A DNA stretch of 64,000 bases, taken from contig CBDEGU010000012.1 of NCBI GenBank assembly GCA_965238045.1, positions 2,356,001-2,420,000 of the forward strand, read 5' to 3'. Below, in pieces: positions 36,030 through 46,039 of this stretch. The translations under genes were made by a program, and so were the position numbers. The notes below the pieces were generated by a model. The model saw only the letters and a program-made list of their open reading frames with translations, was not told where the DNA came from and made no database searches. The stretch is from CBDEGU01 sp965238045 (GTDB lineage: Bacteria > Acidobacteriota > Terriglobia > Bryobacterales > UBA6623). The first letter of the stretch is position 1; every line of letters begins with the position of its first letter.

Positions 36030-37688
36030 ATGCCCAGGCCGTTTATGGCGCGTTCGCTCCGGATGGCCGGGGTCGTCCTGCTTGCCGTGTCGCTGGGACT
36101 CGCGCAGGATTCCTCTGACCCGGTGCGAGCTTGCAGCGAGGCGCGGGCTGTGCTGCAGACGCTGCCGGGTCTTGCCTCGAATCAGGGCGGCCCCGTGAGA
36201 TTGACTCCCGGGCGAAAGGAACTGTTTCTGGACGGCCATGTTGTGGCTCGTCTGGTGAACGTGCGGCGTCAGATGCACGTGCCGAAGAAATACGGCCCGG
36301 TGATTCGCACGGATCGGCCTTGGGAAGGCGGCGCCATCCAGGTGCGCACGGGGCCTTTCTGGAATCGCGGTGAGAAGCAGTGGATGCTGTGGTATCTGGG
36401 CGGCTACGCTACCTCTCGTGATGGCATCGAGTGGGAGAAGCCGATGCTCGGACTGCGCGACTACAAGGGGTCCAAGCAAAACAACCTGATGCTCCCACTG
36501 ACGCGCTACGAGTTCAAGGATCCGCTGACGGGCCGCGAGATACTCAGGCAGGACGGCGACGGCATCACCATCAACCACGTGATCTACGATGCGGCGGAGC
36601 AGAATCCGGCGCGGCGATACAAAGGGGCGGGGCACAAAGGGCCGCTCTGTTGCGTGCCAGGCGGCCGAGGCGCGGGCTTTTATCCGGCGATTTCTCCAGA
36701 TGGGCGCAGGTGGCAGGCGCTCGAGACCGCGTTTGTGCCGACGGCGGACGAATCGCACTTCAATCTCGACGAAGAGCGCGGCTTCTATTTTGCCACCGTG
36801 AAACACAACGGCCCGTACGGACGCTCGGTATATCTGTCGGTCAGCAAGGATTTCGATCATTGGACCGATCCGCGCGACTGTCTCATCTTTCACGCCGACA
36901 AGCGCGATCAGGAACTGGGAGCTGAGCGCGTTCAGTTGCACCTTCGCGATCCGAATCTGCGCAAACCCGCCATCAACCGCCCCGGCCAGTATGTGACCGA
37001 CATCTACAACCTCCCGGTCTTTCGATATGAAGGCCTGTACATCGGGCTGCCGACCGTCTTCAACCATAGCGGCAATTCGCGCGTAAACAGCGATGGCTTC
37101 AGCATGGTGGAACTGGCGGTGAGCCGGAACCTGATGGAGTGGGAGAGGATTGGGAATCGCGAGAAGTTCATCCCGCTGTCGGAGCTGGATGACGAACGGA
37201 ACTACGACACAGCGCAGTTATTGGCGGCCAACCGGCCGATTGTCAAGGATGGCGAGATCTGGTTCTACTACACGGGCCTGAAATGGCGGCATCATCCCGG
37301 CGAGGTGAAATCGGAAGACTTTGTCGCGCCGCCCGACAGAGGAGCGATTTGTCTGGCCAAACTCAGGCTGGACGGATTCGTCTCGCTGGATGCCGGATCG
37401 ATAGGCGGCACGTTTGTCACCAAAGCGGTGATTCTCTCGGGCGAGAGCCTCCGCGTCAACGTGAACGCCGCCGCCGGCGGGGAAGTCCGCGCCGAGATCC
37501 TGGATGGCCGGACGGGCCGGGTGCTCAAGGGCTACTCGATAGCCGAGAGCGTGCCCGTCGAGGGTGATCACCTGGATGCGGAGTTGAAGTGGAAGAGTGG
37601 CGCGAAGCTGGCAGCGCTGGCGGGCCGGACGCTACAATTGCGCTTTTCGATCCGGAAAGCAAGCCTCTATGCTTTCTGGACGCGGTGA
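36030..37688 (+). CDS. Exported glycosidase-like five-bladed propeller protein
   Basis: About 552 residues from ATG 36030, or 547 from ATG 36045. A signal peptide (SLRMAGVVLLAVSLGLAQ) precedes motifs of the GH32/43/DUF-type five-bladed propeller: LFLDGHVVARLVNVRRQMH, WYLGGYATSRDGIEWEKP, FYPAISPDGRRWQALE, YLSVSKDFDHWTDP, and IWFYYTGLKWRHH. Proteins with LDGHxV openings are common next to exported sulfatases and DUF1501 systems. The function is probably polysaccharide hydrolysis or binding. Substrate unknown. Confidence 0.75.
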   Translation: MPRPFMARSLRMAGVVLLAVSLGLAQDSSDPVRACSEARAVLQTLPGLASNQGGPVRLTPGRKELFLDGHVVARLVNVRRQMHVPKKYGPVIRTDRPWEGGAIQVRTGPFWNRGEKQWMLWYLGGYATSRDGIEWEKPMLGLRDYKGSKQNNLMLPLTRYEFKDPLTGREILRQDGDGITINHVIYDAAEQNPARRYKGAGHKGPLCCVPGGRGAGFYPAISPDGRRWQALETAFVPTADESHFNLDEERGFYFATVKHNGPYGRSVYLSVSKDFDHWTDPRDCLIFHADKRDQELGAERVQLHLRDPNLRKPAINRPGQYVTDIYNLPVFRYEGLYIGLPTVFNHSGNSRVNSDGFSMVELAVSRNLMEWERIGNREKFIPLSELDDERNYDTAQLLAANRPIVKDGEIWFYYTGLKWRHHPGEVKSEDFVAPPDRGAICLAKLRLDGFVSLDAGSIGGTFVTKAVILSGESLRVNVNAAAGGEVRAEILDGRTGRVLKGYSIAESVPVEGDHLDAELKWKSGAKLAALAGRTLQLRFSIRKASLYAFWTR

Positions 37689-37861
37689 CGGCAGAGCCGG
37701 ATGGCTGAACCCAAGAAGCATCACTCCATCCACTTCAAAAACAACAACAAAATCCGAAAATCCGGGCAAAACCGGACAAACGCACGGCGCTCCGGTCCCG
37801 CCCGCGCCTTCCCGAATACTTTCTTCCTTCCAACACTGTAAAATTGACCCAGCCACGACCC

Positions 37862-39007
37862 ATGCCACTGCCGAATCGCCGACAACTGCTCGAGTCCATC
37901 TCGGCTCTGGGCATCGCTCCCTCGCTCGCCCAGCCCCTGCATGCCGCCTCGGTTGCCGCTCCGCGCTCCGCCATGCAAATGCGGATCACCCGCGCTGATG
38001 TGATTCCGGTCAAAATCCCGATGGACGAACGCGTACGCGAGGCCTGGCAGCACAGCTTCACCATGCAGGGCCGGCAGCAGACCCACTACCGGGCGACCAT
38101 CGTCCGGCTCTACACCGACCAGGGACTCACCGGCATTTGCAACTCCCGCCTGCCGCTGGAAAGAACCCATGCCACACTCAAACAAATGGCCGGACACTCG
38201 GCGTGGGAATATCTGTTCGACGACAGTATCGCGGGTATCCTCGTCGCGATCTGCGATCTCATCGGGCAGGCCGCGGGTTTGCCTGTTTCGAGGTTGTTCG
38301 CCACCTCACCCAAGAAGCGCATTATCCAGACCTGGTGGAGCCAATGCTTCCCGCCCGATTTGATGGCCTCGGAAGCCAAACGCGGCGCGGACCTCGGCTA
38401 CCGGGTCCATAAGGTGAAGGCGCGCCCATGGGAAGACCCCATCGAGCAGGCGGCCGCCATTTGCGATGTGATCCCCAAGGATATGCGGGTTTGGGCGGAT
38501 GTGAACGGCTGGTGGAAGTCAGTGGGCCGCACGATCTTTTTCGCCGAACGACTTGCCCAGTTCCCCAACTACTTCGCCATCGAATCGCCGGTCACGCGAA
38601 CGAGCATCGAGGCCTACCGGCAGCTCAAAGGCAAGACGCCGCTCAGGATCGCCGAGCACATGCCCTCCGACCCGATGCCGTTTATCCGCGAAGGCCTCCT
38701 TGACGCGATCGTCGTGGGCGGATCGTTTGGCCGAAAACTGGTACAGCAGGCGCTCATGGCCGAGGTCACCGGCGTGCCTCTGTGGGTCGAACACTCAATC
38801 GTCACCGGCATCAACCAAGTTTTTCAAGCGCACCAAGCCGCCGCCTTCCCCGGAATCGAATACGCCATCAGCCATCCCCACGTCCACGAAGACGACCTCA
38901 TGGCCGAGCCCTTCGAGATGCAAGATGGCTTCTACACCGTCCCGACAAAGCCCGGTCTCGGCGTCAGCTTGGATGAGGACGCCGTCGACAAATACCGGGA
39001 GCAATAG
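37862..39007 (+). CDS. Enolase-superfamily enzyme (mandelate racemase/muconate lactonising type)
   Basis: 381 residues from ATG 37862, or 387 from TTG 37844. The N-terminus is Tat-like (NRRQLLESISALG). The MR/MLE barrel shows the KxK motif (VHKVKARPW), metal ligands in VWADVNGWW and AIESPVT, then LRIAEHMPSD, and VEHSIVTGINQ. The family abstracts an alpha proton from carboxylates, in racemisation, cycloisomerisation or sugar-acid dehydration. Together with the GntP permease and SSS transporter further on, a sugar-acid catabolic role is plausible but unproven. Confidence 0.87.
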   Translation: MPLPNRRQLLESISALGIAPSLAQPLHAASVAAPRSAMQMRITRADVIPVKIPMDERVREAWQHSFTMQGRQQTHYRATIVRLYTDQGLTGICNSRLPLERTHATLKQMAGHSAWEYLFDDSIAGILVAICDLIGQAAGLPVSRLFATSPKKRIIQTWWSQCFPPDLMASEAKRGADLGYRVHKVKARPWEDPIEQAAAICDVIPKDMRVWADVNGWWKSVGRTIFFAERLAQFPNYFAIESPVTRTSIEAYRQLKGKTPLRIAEHMPSDPMPFIREGLLDAIVVGGSFGRKLVQQALMAEVTGVPLWVEHSIVTGINQVFQAHQAAAFPGIEYAISHPHVHEDDLMAEPFEMQDGFYTVPTKPGLGVSLDEDAVDKYREQ

Positions 39008-39037
39008 GGCCGCGCTCGTCCTCCGCAACGCGAGCGG

Positions 39038-40939
39038 TTAATCCCGGCTTCTCTTGAACATCACGCACGCCAGCGGCGGCAGGGTGATCGTCAGCCGATA
39101 GGGCCGTCCGTGCGCCGGTTCGGCGGTGGCCCCGGCCCCGCCCGCGTTGCCCACTCCGCTGCCACCGTAGAGCGCGGCATCACTGTTGAGAATCTCCGGC
39201 CAGCGGCCGCCCGCTGGCGCCCCGATAGCGTAATCGTTGCGCGGGACCGGAGTAAAGTTGCAGACCACGATCAAGTCGTCACGCGGGTCGCGGCCTCGCC
39301 GCAGGAAGCTGATGACGCTGGAGTCGCGGTCCTGGCAGTCGATCCATTCAAAGCCCCGCGGCTCGAAGTCAAACTGGTGCAGCGCCGGCTCCCGCCGGCA
39401 GGCCCGGTTGAGGTCCCGCACCCATTGGCGCAGGCCTTCATGCGCCGGCTCGGCGAGCAGGCGCCAATCGAGACTTCCATCGTGATCCCACTCGCCGCGC
39501 TGCCCGAACTCATCGCCCATGAAGAGCAATTTCTTGCCCGGATGCCCGTACATGTAACCGTAAAGCAGCCGCAGGTTGGCGAACTTGCACCAGTCATCCC
39601 CAGGCATCTTGCCCAGCATCGACTTCTTCATGTGGACGACTTCGTCGTGGGAAAACGGCAAGACGAAGTTTTCGTTGAAGGCATAGAGCATGCTGAAGGT
39701 GAGCTTGTCGTGATGGTGTTTGCGATGAACCGGGTCCTCGGACATATATTCGAGGACGTCGTTCATCCAGCCCATGTTCCACTTATAGCCGAAGCCGAGA
39801 CCGCCCCCATCGGTGGGACGCGATACCATCGGCCAGGAGGTCGATTCCTCGGCGAACGTCATCACGTCTGGATGAGCAGCGTAAACGCGTTCGTTGAATT
39901 GCCGCAGGAAGGCGACCGCTTCCAGATTCTCGCGTCCGCCGTGCTCGTTGGGAATCCACTGGCCTTCCTCGCGGCCGTAGTCGAGGTAGAGCATCGATGC
40001 GACCGCGTCCACCCACAGGCCGTCGGCATGATAGACATCGAACCAGAACAAGCCATTGCCGGTGAGAAAATTGGCCACTTCACGCCGGCCATAGTTGAAG
40101 ATCAGCGTATCCCACTCCGGATGATGGCCTTGCCGTCGGTCTTCGTGCTCATAAAGATGCGTGCCGTCGAAAAACCCAAGACCGTGCTCGTCACTCGGAA
40201 AATGTCCGGGCACCCAGTCCAGGATCACGCCGATGCCGGCGCCGTGCAGCGTGTCGATCAGATACATGAACTCGTCGGGTGTTCCGAAGCGAGAGGTAGG
40301 CGCGTAGTAGCCCACCGTCTGATATCCCCACGAGCGATCGAGGGGATGTTCGGTGACCGGCATAAGTTCCACATGCGTAAAGGCCATCTCCACGGCGTAC
40401 TCCGCAAGCCGGGGCGCCAGATCGCGGTAGGTTAGCCAGCCCCCTTCGCCGGGTACGCGCATCCAGGAGCCCAAATGCACCTCGTAGATGGATATCGGCG
40501 CGCCGGGAGCGCTCGTCGCCGCGCGCGAGCGCATCCACTCCGCATCGCCCCACTGGTAACGGGAAAGATCCCAAACTCGCGATGCCGTGCGCGGACGCAC
40601 CTCGGCGGCGAAGCCGTAGGGGTCGGCCTTGTCGGCCTGATAGCCGTTGAAACGGGAGGCAACGTGATACTTGTAGCAGACGCCCGAGCCCGCGCCGGGC
40701 ACGAAGAGTTCCCAGACGCCGGCTTGGGGCCGCAACTTCATCGGGTGCGTCCGGGTGTTCCAGCCGTTGAAGTCCCCGATCACGGATACCCGCTCGGCAT
40801 TCGGCGCCCAGACGGCGAAGCGGGTTCCAGACGCGCCACCGATGACGGCGAGATGCGCGCCGAGCTTCTTGTAATTGTCGAAATGAGTTCCCTCGGCCAG
40901 CAAGTGCAGGTCGAAGTCACTCAGCAGCGATGATTCCAT
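39038..40939 (-). CDS. glgB: 1,4-alpha-glucan branching enzyme GlgB with an invariant Arg replaced
   Basis: 633 residues from ATG 40939. CBM48 N-domain (WAPNAERVSVIGDFNGWN) then a GH13 barrel: VELMPVTEHPLDRSWGYQ, nucleophile Asp311 in DAVASMLYLDY, acid/base Glu364 in TFAEESTSWP, and Asp431 in PFSHDEVVH. The Arg two residues before the nucleophile, invariant in GH13 (LRVDAV in most GlgB), is Trp309 here (TGG, 40013-40015; one C-to-T change from CGG). Activity may be lost. It forms the end of the glgX-malQ-glgB group, separated from malQ by a MITE. Confidence 0.93.
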   Translation of the reverse strand: MESSLLSDFDLHLLAEGTHFDNYKKLGAHLAVIGGASGTRFAVWAPNAERVSVIGDFNGWNTRTHPMKLRPQAGVWELFVPGAGSGVCYKYHVASRFNGYQADKADPYGFAAEVRPRTASRVWDLSRYQWGDAEWMRSRAATSAPGAPISIYEVHLGSWMRVPGEGGWLTYRDLAPRLAEYAVEMAFTHVELMPVTEHPLDRSWGYQTVGYYAPTSRFGTPDEFMYLIDTLHGAGIGVILDWVPGHFPSDEHGLGFFDGTHLYEHEDRRQGHHPEWDTLIFNYGRREVANFLTGNGLFWFDVYHADGLWVDAVASMLYLDYGREEGQWIPNEHGGRENLEAVAFLRQFNERVYAAHPDVMTFAEESTSWPMVSRPTDGGGLGFGYKWNMGWMNDVLEYMSEDPVHRKHHHDKLTFSMLYAFNENFVLPFSHDEVVHMKKSMLGKMPGDDWCKFANLRLLYGYMYGHPGKKLLFMGDEFGQRGEWDHDGSLDWRLLAEPAHEGLRQWVRDLNRACRREPALHQFDFEPRGFEWIDCQDRDSSVISFLRRGRDPRDDLIVVCNFTPVPRNDYAIGAPAGGRWPEILNSDAALYGGSGVGNAGGAGATAEPAHGRPYRLTITLPPLACVMFKRSRD

Positions 40940-41026
40940 GGCGGGGAACCGAACCGGGCAGACCGGCGAAACGACTCGGGGCCCGTCCCCCAAGTTGCTT
41001 CAACACTCTAGTCTTGCTTCCGCACT

Positions 41027-41300
41027 CTAGCAGCCCGTGGCAGGAGTCGGACTGGCGCGTTGCGAGCGGCGCGGGGCTGAAAGTGAGGCGTGACGAGGGC
41101 GAGGAGATGGTTCCGGTCAACCGAGTCGCGACGAGGCTGCCGGTGCCTTGCCGCCGCAACCCTTTGGGCGGCAAGGCCTTGCGACCCCAGGCGTTGTCGT
41201 TCGTCGTCAATGATGTCCCGCATCATCCTCCTCCTCTCTCCTAGCCCGCGGCCGCAAATCCGTGCCGCGCGCCCAGCCGGACTTCTACCACGGGCTGCTG
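41027..41300. repeat. 274-bp MITE-like element, copy 2
   Basis: Strongly similar to 25984-26259, with the same inverted ends (CTAGCAGCCCGTGG... inward from the left; the right end lacks one A). It lies directly after the malQ stop codon, between malQ and glgB, and may have separated a former operon. Confidence 0.88.
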
Positions 41301-41302
41301 GG

Positions 41303-43480
41303 CTATCGGGTTGGGTCGCCAGGCCCTCTGCGCCGATTCTCGATACGCCGCAAGATTCGTTGCACCGCCGGGGACTGGCGCATCTCCTCGATGCCGTAAC
41401 GCGCCCGGCGGCGCCAGTTCGCGCGCTCGCTGCCGGTGCCGGGCGTGTTCTGGGGCAACTCCTCGAGCCAGAGGTCCTCCAAATTCACCAACAGTAGCGG
41501 GACGTCCCGTGCGGCCAGCTCCGCAAGACACGCTTCGAGGACCGCCTCCATCTCCCGATCCTCGCCCTCCTTATGCTCGCCGGTGAGATGCCCCCGTTCG
41601 CGAAGATAGCCGATCAGCGCCGACTTGACCCTCCGGCGGAGAGCATGTTTCGATGCCGCGTCGCTTTGTTCGATCAACCCCAGCTCGACTTCGTCGGCGA
41701 TGTCGAGCCCCTTCCAGAAGCCGGCGAATCCGCGCATATCGTGCGTATTGAGGCAAGCCAGGCACGAGGGCGGCGAGGGTCGCATCGCCTCTCTGGCGTC
41801 GCGGCCGAAGGCGAACTGAGCGACATACATGCGCCGGAAGCCATGATCTCCCATCCCCGCGCGGACTCGCTTGGGTACCGTGCCGAGATCCTCGCCGATG
41901 ATCGCGGTCTCGTTGCGATGAGACTCTAAGGCCAGAATCGCCTGCAACTCTTCGGGGTGATAGCCGACGTAGACTCCTTCGCTGACCTCGAATCCCTCCG
42001 GGATCCAGTAGAGCCGGTGCAGCCCCATGATGTGATCCACACGCAGCAGCTTTGCGTATTGCATGTGGTGCCGCAGGCAGTCTATAAAGTGCCGGTAGCC
42101 GCCGAGCCGGGACCGTTCCGGATGCGCCGGCGCGAAACCCCAGTTTTGGCCCTTGGCGAAAAACCGGTCGGGCGGGACTCCGCCCGCGACGCCACGAGCA
42201 AACAAGTCCGGGTCGCGCCAGACGTCAAACCCGCCGGGGTGGACACCCAAGGGAAGGTCGAGATAGAGACCCGAACCCGATCGCCCGGCCTTCGCCGCCA
42301 GCTCGGCCATTTGAGAATCAGCGGCCCACTGCACGTAGAGGTGGTAGAGGCGCGAGGACTCGTCATAGTCTTCGGCCCTCAGCTCGCCCCGGCGCTGGGC
42401 CTCGGGCCAATGGGGCCAAGTCGCCGCTCGCCGCTCGGTCGCCGCCCGAAAGCGGGCATAGGCCTCGAGCTGCGGGCGCGCCGCCACATAGCGAATGAAA
42501 TCCTCGTGACGGCCCGAGCCCCCATCCCCAACCCTCCGATCCTCAACTCCCACACTCCCAACCGCCGCGGCCAGTTCCTCAAGCACCCGCCGCTTCAACG
42601 CCATCAGCCGGCGATAGTCCACCAGCCGGGCAGACCCGAGCTCATCGGCTTCCCTCCGAAAGCCGGACGACGAAGCCATGCGCCGGGCAACCGGAGAGGC
42701 GGCAAATTCGGGAAGCGCCGCGGGGTCGAGATAGAACTCATTCCAAAACAGCCGGCTCACCGGCCGATAGGGCGAAGGCTCGCAGGGCTCGTCAAGGAAG
42801 GCGGCCAGCAAGGGCAGCGTGGCGGTAAACTGGCTCCCCCGCCGGCTGCTCCAGTCGGTCAGTTCGGCCAGACCGGAGAAGTCGCCCGCGCCCCAGTCGC
42901 GCTCCGACCGTAGCGCGTACAGCGGGAGGAAAACGCCCCAGGAACGGGGGCCGAATCTTTTCGTTGGATCGAAACCTCGTCTGGGCGACTGAATAATTAG
43001 TGTTTCCGCGCTGCCGGTTGCCGTCTCCAGCCGCAAACGATGGTAACCATGAGGAAGCGAGCCGGGCAGCGTAAGCCACTTGGCGACATACGCGTTGCCG
43101 CCGGCCACAACCCCATGGCAGAGCGGCAGGCTCTCGAGCGAGAGGTCCCAGCGATCGGTTTCGCCATCTTCGCGGCAAAGCTCGCCATGCAGCCGTCCCG
43201 CGGCCTGCCCGGCCGGCAGACGCAGCAGAAGACGCGCCCGGCGGGCATCCCGCGCGACCACGACCGGCTCGGCCAGCCGGCTCCAGCGCTGCTGCATCCG
43301 ATGCCGGATCGCCGAGCCGGTATCGGCCAGCGATTCGACCGGCGCCCCCAGTTCGGCGAGCACGGCCAGCAGGGTTTCCGGACTCGCCCGCCGCCGAGAG
43401 CCAAAGCCGTCCTCGAAATCCGCGCTCACTCGATAGAGCCGGGCCAGCCGAATGAGCGCGTCGTGCTCGCGGGAATTCAT
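41303..43480 (-). CDS. malQ: 4-alpha-glucanotransferase MalQ (GH77)
   Basis: 725 residues from ATG 43480, the long (E. coli-like) MalQ form. GH77 motifs are present: SPYRPVSRLFWNEFYLDP, nucleophile Asp in LLRVDHIMGLHRLYWIP, acid Glu in IIGEDLGTVP, and Asp in LNTHDMRGFAGFW. It disproportionates maltodextrins, complementing GlgX in glycogen turnover. It lies 50 bases downstream of glgX. The stop codon lies against the MITE edge. Confidence 0.93.
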   Translation of the reverse strand: MNSREHDALIRLARLYRVSADFEDGFGSRRRASPETLLAVLAELGAPVESLADTGSAIRHRMQQRWSRLAEPVVVARDARRARLLLRLPAGQAAGRLHGELCREDGETDRWDLSLESLPLCHGVVAGGNAYVAKWLTLPGSLPHGYHRLRLETATGSAETLIIQSPRRGFDPTKRFGPRSWGVFLPLYALRSERDWGAGDFSGLAELTDWSSRRGSQFTATLPLLAAFLDEPCEPSPYRPVSRLFWNEFYLDPAALPEFAASPVARRMASSSGFRREADELGSARLVDYRRLMALKRRVLEELAAAVGSVGVEDRRVGDGGSGRHEDFIRYVAARPQLEAYARFRAATERRAATWPHWPEAQRRGELRAEDYDESSRLYHLYVQWAADSQMAELAAKAGRSGSGLYLDLPLGVHPGGFDVWRDPDLFARGVAGGVPPDRFFAKGQNWGFAPAHPERSRLGGYRHFIDCLRHHMQYAKLLRVDHIMGLHRLYWIPEGFEVSEGVYVGYHPEELQAILALESHRNETAIIGEDLGTVPKRVRAGMGDHGFRRMYVAQFAFGRDAREAMRPSPPSCLACLNTHDMRGFAGFWKGLDIADEVELGLIEQSDAASKHALRRRVKSALIGYLRERGHLTGEHKEGEDREMEAVLEACLAELAARDVPLLLVNLEDLWLEELPQNTPGTGSERANWRRRARYGIEEMRQSPAVQRILRRIENRRRGPGDPTR

Positions 43481-43530
43481 CGAGAACACCGGCTCCTTCT
43501 CATCACATCGCTCTCATCCCTTCGCTCTCA

Positions 43531-45777
43531 TCACTTGGCTGCCGATTCCACATCGCCCAGCTGAAAGGCGTACACACTGCGGTGCGGTATCCGGCAGCCC
43601 AGATCGCGGGCGACGACTTTTCGCCGCCACCTCGTGGCCGCCGTATTCAAGATCCGCTCCCACGGGCGACCGGCGGGCGGCTGAGGCAGCGTAAAATTGA
43701 CCCACACGCCGCCGGCATTGAGAATCACAAACAGATCGCCCGGCTTTCCCGGCTCCGGGTTCTTCGCCGTCTCCTGCTGCGTGGGTCCCTGTTCCGCTGT
43801 CTCTTGTCCGGCAAGCCAGACGCCCAAACAATGGCCCGCCCCGCCCGCCCAATCCTCGACCGTAAGTTCCCTTCCCGACGGTCCGTACCAGAGTACGTCG
43901 GGCTGCCGGCCGCCCGGCGGAGGTTTTCCGGTGAGGAAGCCGCGCCGCCGGAGACTCGCAAAGTTCCGGCGCAGCCCAATCAGGTAGCGCACAAAATCAA
44001 GCAGATCCTTCTGTTCGTCGCCGAGATCCCAGTCTAGCCAGGTCAGTTCGCTGTCTTGGCAATAGGCATTGTTGTTGCCCTGCTGGGTTCGGCCGATCTC
44101 ATCGCCGGCACTGAGCATCGGCACGCCGAGCGAGAACATCAGCGTCGCCACAAAGTTGCGCTGTTGTTTCCGCCGGGCGGCGCGGATCCTCACATCGCCG
44201 GCGGGCCCCTCGAGGCCGTGGTTGTCGCTGTGATTCTCGTCTTCGCCATCGCGATTTTCCTCGCCGTTGGCCTCGTTGTGTTTGTGCTGGTAGGAGACCA
44301 GATCCGCCAGCGTGAAACCGTCGTGCGCGGTTACGAAATTGATGCTTGCTTGCGGACCGCGCCCGTGATTCCAGTACAGGTCGGCGCTTCCGGCAAGACG
44401 GCTGGCCATAGTGGCAATGCCCGCCTCGCCTTTCCAGAAACGCCGAACATCATCGCGATATTTCCCGTTCCACTCCGACCAGCCGGCGGGAAATCCGCCA
44501 ACCTGATAGCCTTGCGGGCCGAGATCCCAGGGCTCGGCGATCAGCTTGACCCGCGAAAGAATCGGGTCCTGCCCGATGGCGGCAAAGAAACCCGCCCGCG
44601 GGTCGAAGGCCTCGGCGGTGCGTCCGAGCGTGGTAGCCAGATCAAACCGGAACCCATCGACATGCATCTCCCCGGCCCAGTAGCGAAGACTATCCATGAC
44701 CAGCCGCAGCACTCTCGGATCGTGGGTGTTCAGCGTATTGCCGCAGCCAGTGTAATCCACGCAAAGACGCCGGTCGTGCTCGTCGAGGCGATAGTACGAC
44801 GCATTGTCGATGCCGCGCAGCGACAAGGCCGGTCCGCCGGGGCCGGCTTCGGCCGTGTGGTTGTAAACCACGTCGAGAAGGACTTCGATGCCGGCGCGGT
44901 GGAGGTCACGAACCATCGTCTTGAACTCGCGCACGGGCAAATCATACTCCGGCGCCTTCTCTTGCACTGCCGCACCGGCTTGCCGGCCGGCGGCTTCCGG
45001 CGCGGAGGCGTACCGCGAGCCCGGCGCGGAGGCGAACCGGGGATCTGGCGCGAAGTACCCCAGCGTGTTGTAACCCCAGTAGTTCGTCAGACCGAGGTCC
45101 GCTAAGCGGTGCTCATCAATGTGGTAATGAATCGGCATCAACTGGACCGCCGTCACCCCCAAGGCCCGCAGATGACGAACCGCCGGCTCGGAACTGACCC
45201 CGAGATAGGCGCCGCGCAGTGCCTCGGGCAAACCCGGCAACTGTTTCGTGAATCCCTTGACGTGCAGCTCGTAGATGATGCTGTCCGGCCAGGGGACCTC
45301 GGGGGGCCGGTCGTCCCCCCACGCAAAAGCCGAATCGATGACGACACCCAGCGGGGCGCAGTGCCCGCTGTCGCCGCCATGGCCGGAGAGAGCGTCATCG
45401 CCGGGAAGGTGGTCAAAGAGCTCCTCGTGCCACTGGAAGTCGCGCGCGATGGCCTTGGCATGAGGATCGAGCAACAACTTGCGCGGGTTGAAGCGGTGAC
45501 CATGCTCGGGCTCGCGGGGACCCGCAACCCGGTAGCCATAGAGCTGTCCTGGCCCGGCGCCGGGCAGGTACCCATGCCACACAAAGTCGGTAACGCCCGG
45601 CAGCGAAATGCGTTCGCGCTCGACCGGGTCACTGGCCAAATCAAACAGGCAAAGCTCGACCTGGCGGGCGTGCCGGGAAAATAGAGCGAAGTTCGTTCCC
45701 TCGCCGTCCCAGCTCGCCCCAAGCGGATAGGGTTTACCGGGCAGAAGACGACGATCCGTTGGCGGCTGATTCGGCAA
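43531..45777 (-). CDS. glgX: Glycogen debranching enzyme GlgX (isoamylase type)
   Basis: 748 residues. An N-terminal CBM48 domain (YPLGASWDGEGTNFALFS) is followed by a GH13 barrel: LMPIHYHIDEHRLADLGLTNYWGYN, VVYNHTAEAG, DGFRFDLATTLGR (Arg present), LIAEPWDLGPQGYQVG, and NFVTAHDGFTLADLV. It cleaves alpha-1,6 branches of phosphorylase-trimmed glycogen. An extra Ala/Gly/Arg-rich insertion near residues 250-275 contains an imperfect 24-bp tandem repeat (about 44997-45044) coding for repeats of xASAPxxxx. It is the first gene of the glycogen group. Confidence 0.94.
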   Translation of the reverse strand: MPNQPPTDRRLLPGKPYPLGASWDGEGTNFALFSRHARQVELCLFDLASDPVERERISLPGVTDFVWHGYLPGAGPGQLYGYRVAGPREPEHGHRFNPRKLLLDPHAKAIARDFQWHEELFDHLPGDDALSGHGGDSGHCAPLGVVIDSAFAWGDDRPPEVPWPDSIIYELHVKGFTKQLPGLPEALRGAYLGVSSEPAVRHLRALGVTAVQLMPIHYHIDEHRLADLGLTNYWGYNTLGYFAPDPRFASAPGSRYASAPEAAGRQAGAAVQEKAPEYDLPVREFKTMVRDLHRAGIEVLLDVVYNHTAEAGPGGPALSLRGIDNASYYRLDEHDRRLCVDYTGCGNTLNTHDPRVLRLVMDSLRYWAGEMHVDGFRFDLATTLGRTAEAFDPRAGFFAAIGQDPILSRVKLIAEPWDLGPQGYQVGGFPAGWSEWNGKYRDDVRRFWKGEAGIATMASRLAGSADLYWNHGRGPQASINFVTAHDGFTLADLVSYQHKHNEANGEENRDGEDENHSDNHGLEGPAGDVRIRAARRKQQRNFVATLMFSLGVPMLSAGDEIGRTQQGNNNAYCQDSELTWLDWDLGDEQKDLLDFVRYLIGLRRNFASLRRRGFLTGKPPPGGRQPDVLWYGPSGRELTVEDWAGGAGHCLGVWLAGQETAEQGPTQQETAKNPEPGKPGDLFVILNAGGVWVNFTLPQPPAGRPWERILNTAATRWRRKVVARDLGCRIPHRSVYAFQLGDVESAAK

Positions 45778-46039
45778 GGTTAGGCGGGCGGGGTCGGCGA
45801 AAACACAGCGGTCGCCACTTGGCGGCGGACCAGGGGGTTCGAGCGTCCGCCACTGCTCTAATTATCCCAGACCGCGCAGGCTGCGCCCTCGGCGCGGCGG
45901 AGCGCACCCTTGACGGCGAGGACCGATCTGGGATCGTTCAAACGGAGGGAAAGGGATCTTAGGCCGCTCGGACGGGGGGTTACCCACTGAAAACCCGGAA
46001 TCCCCCATAATTGAACGCCACGGCAACGTTCCTAAACCT

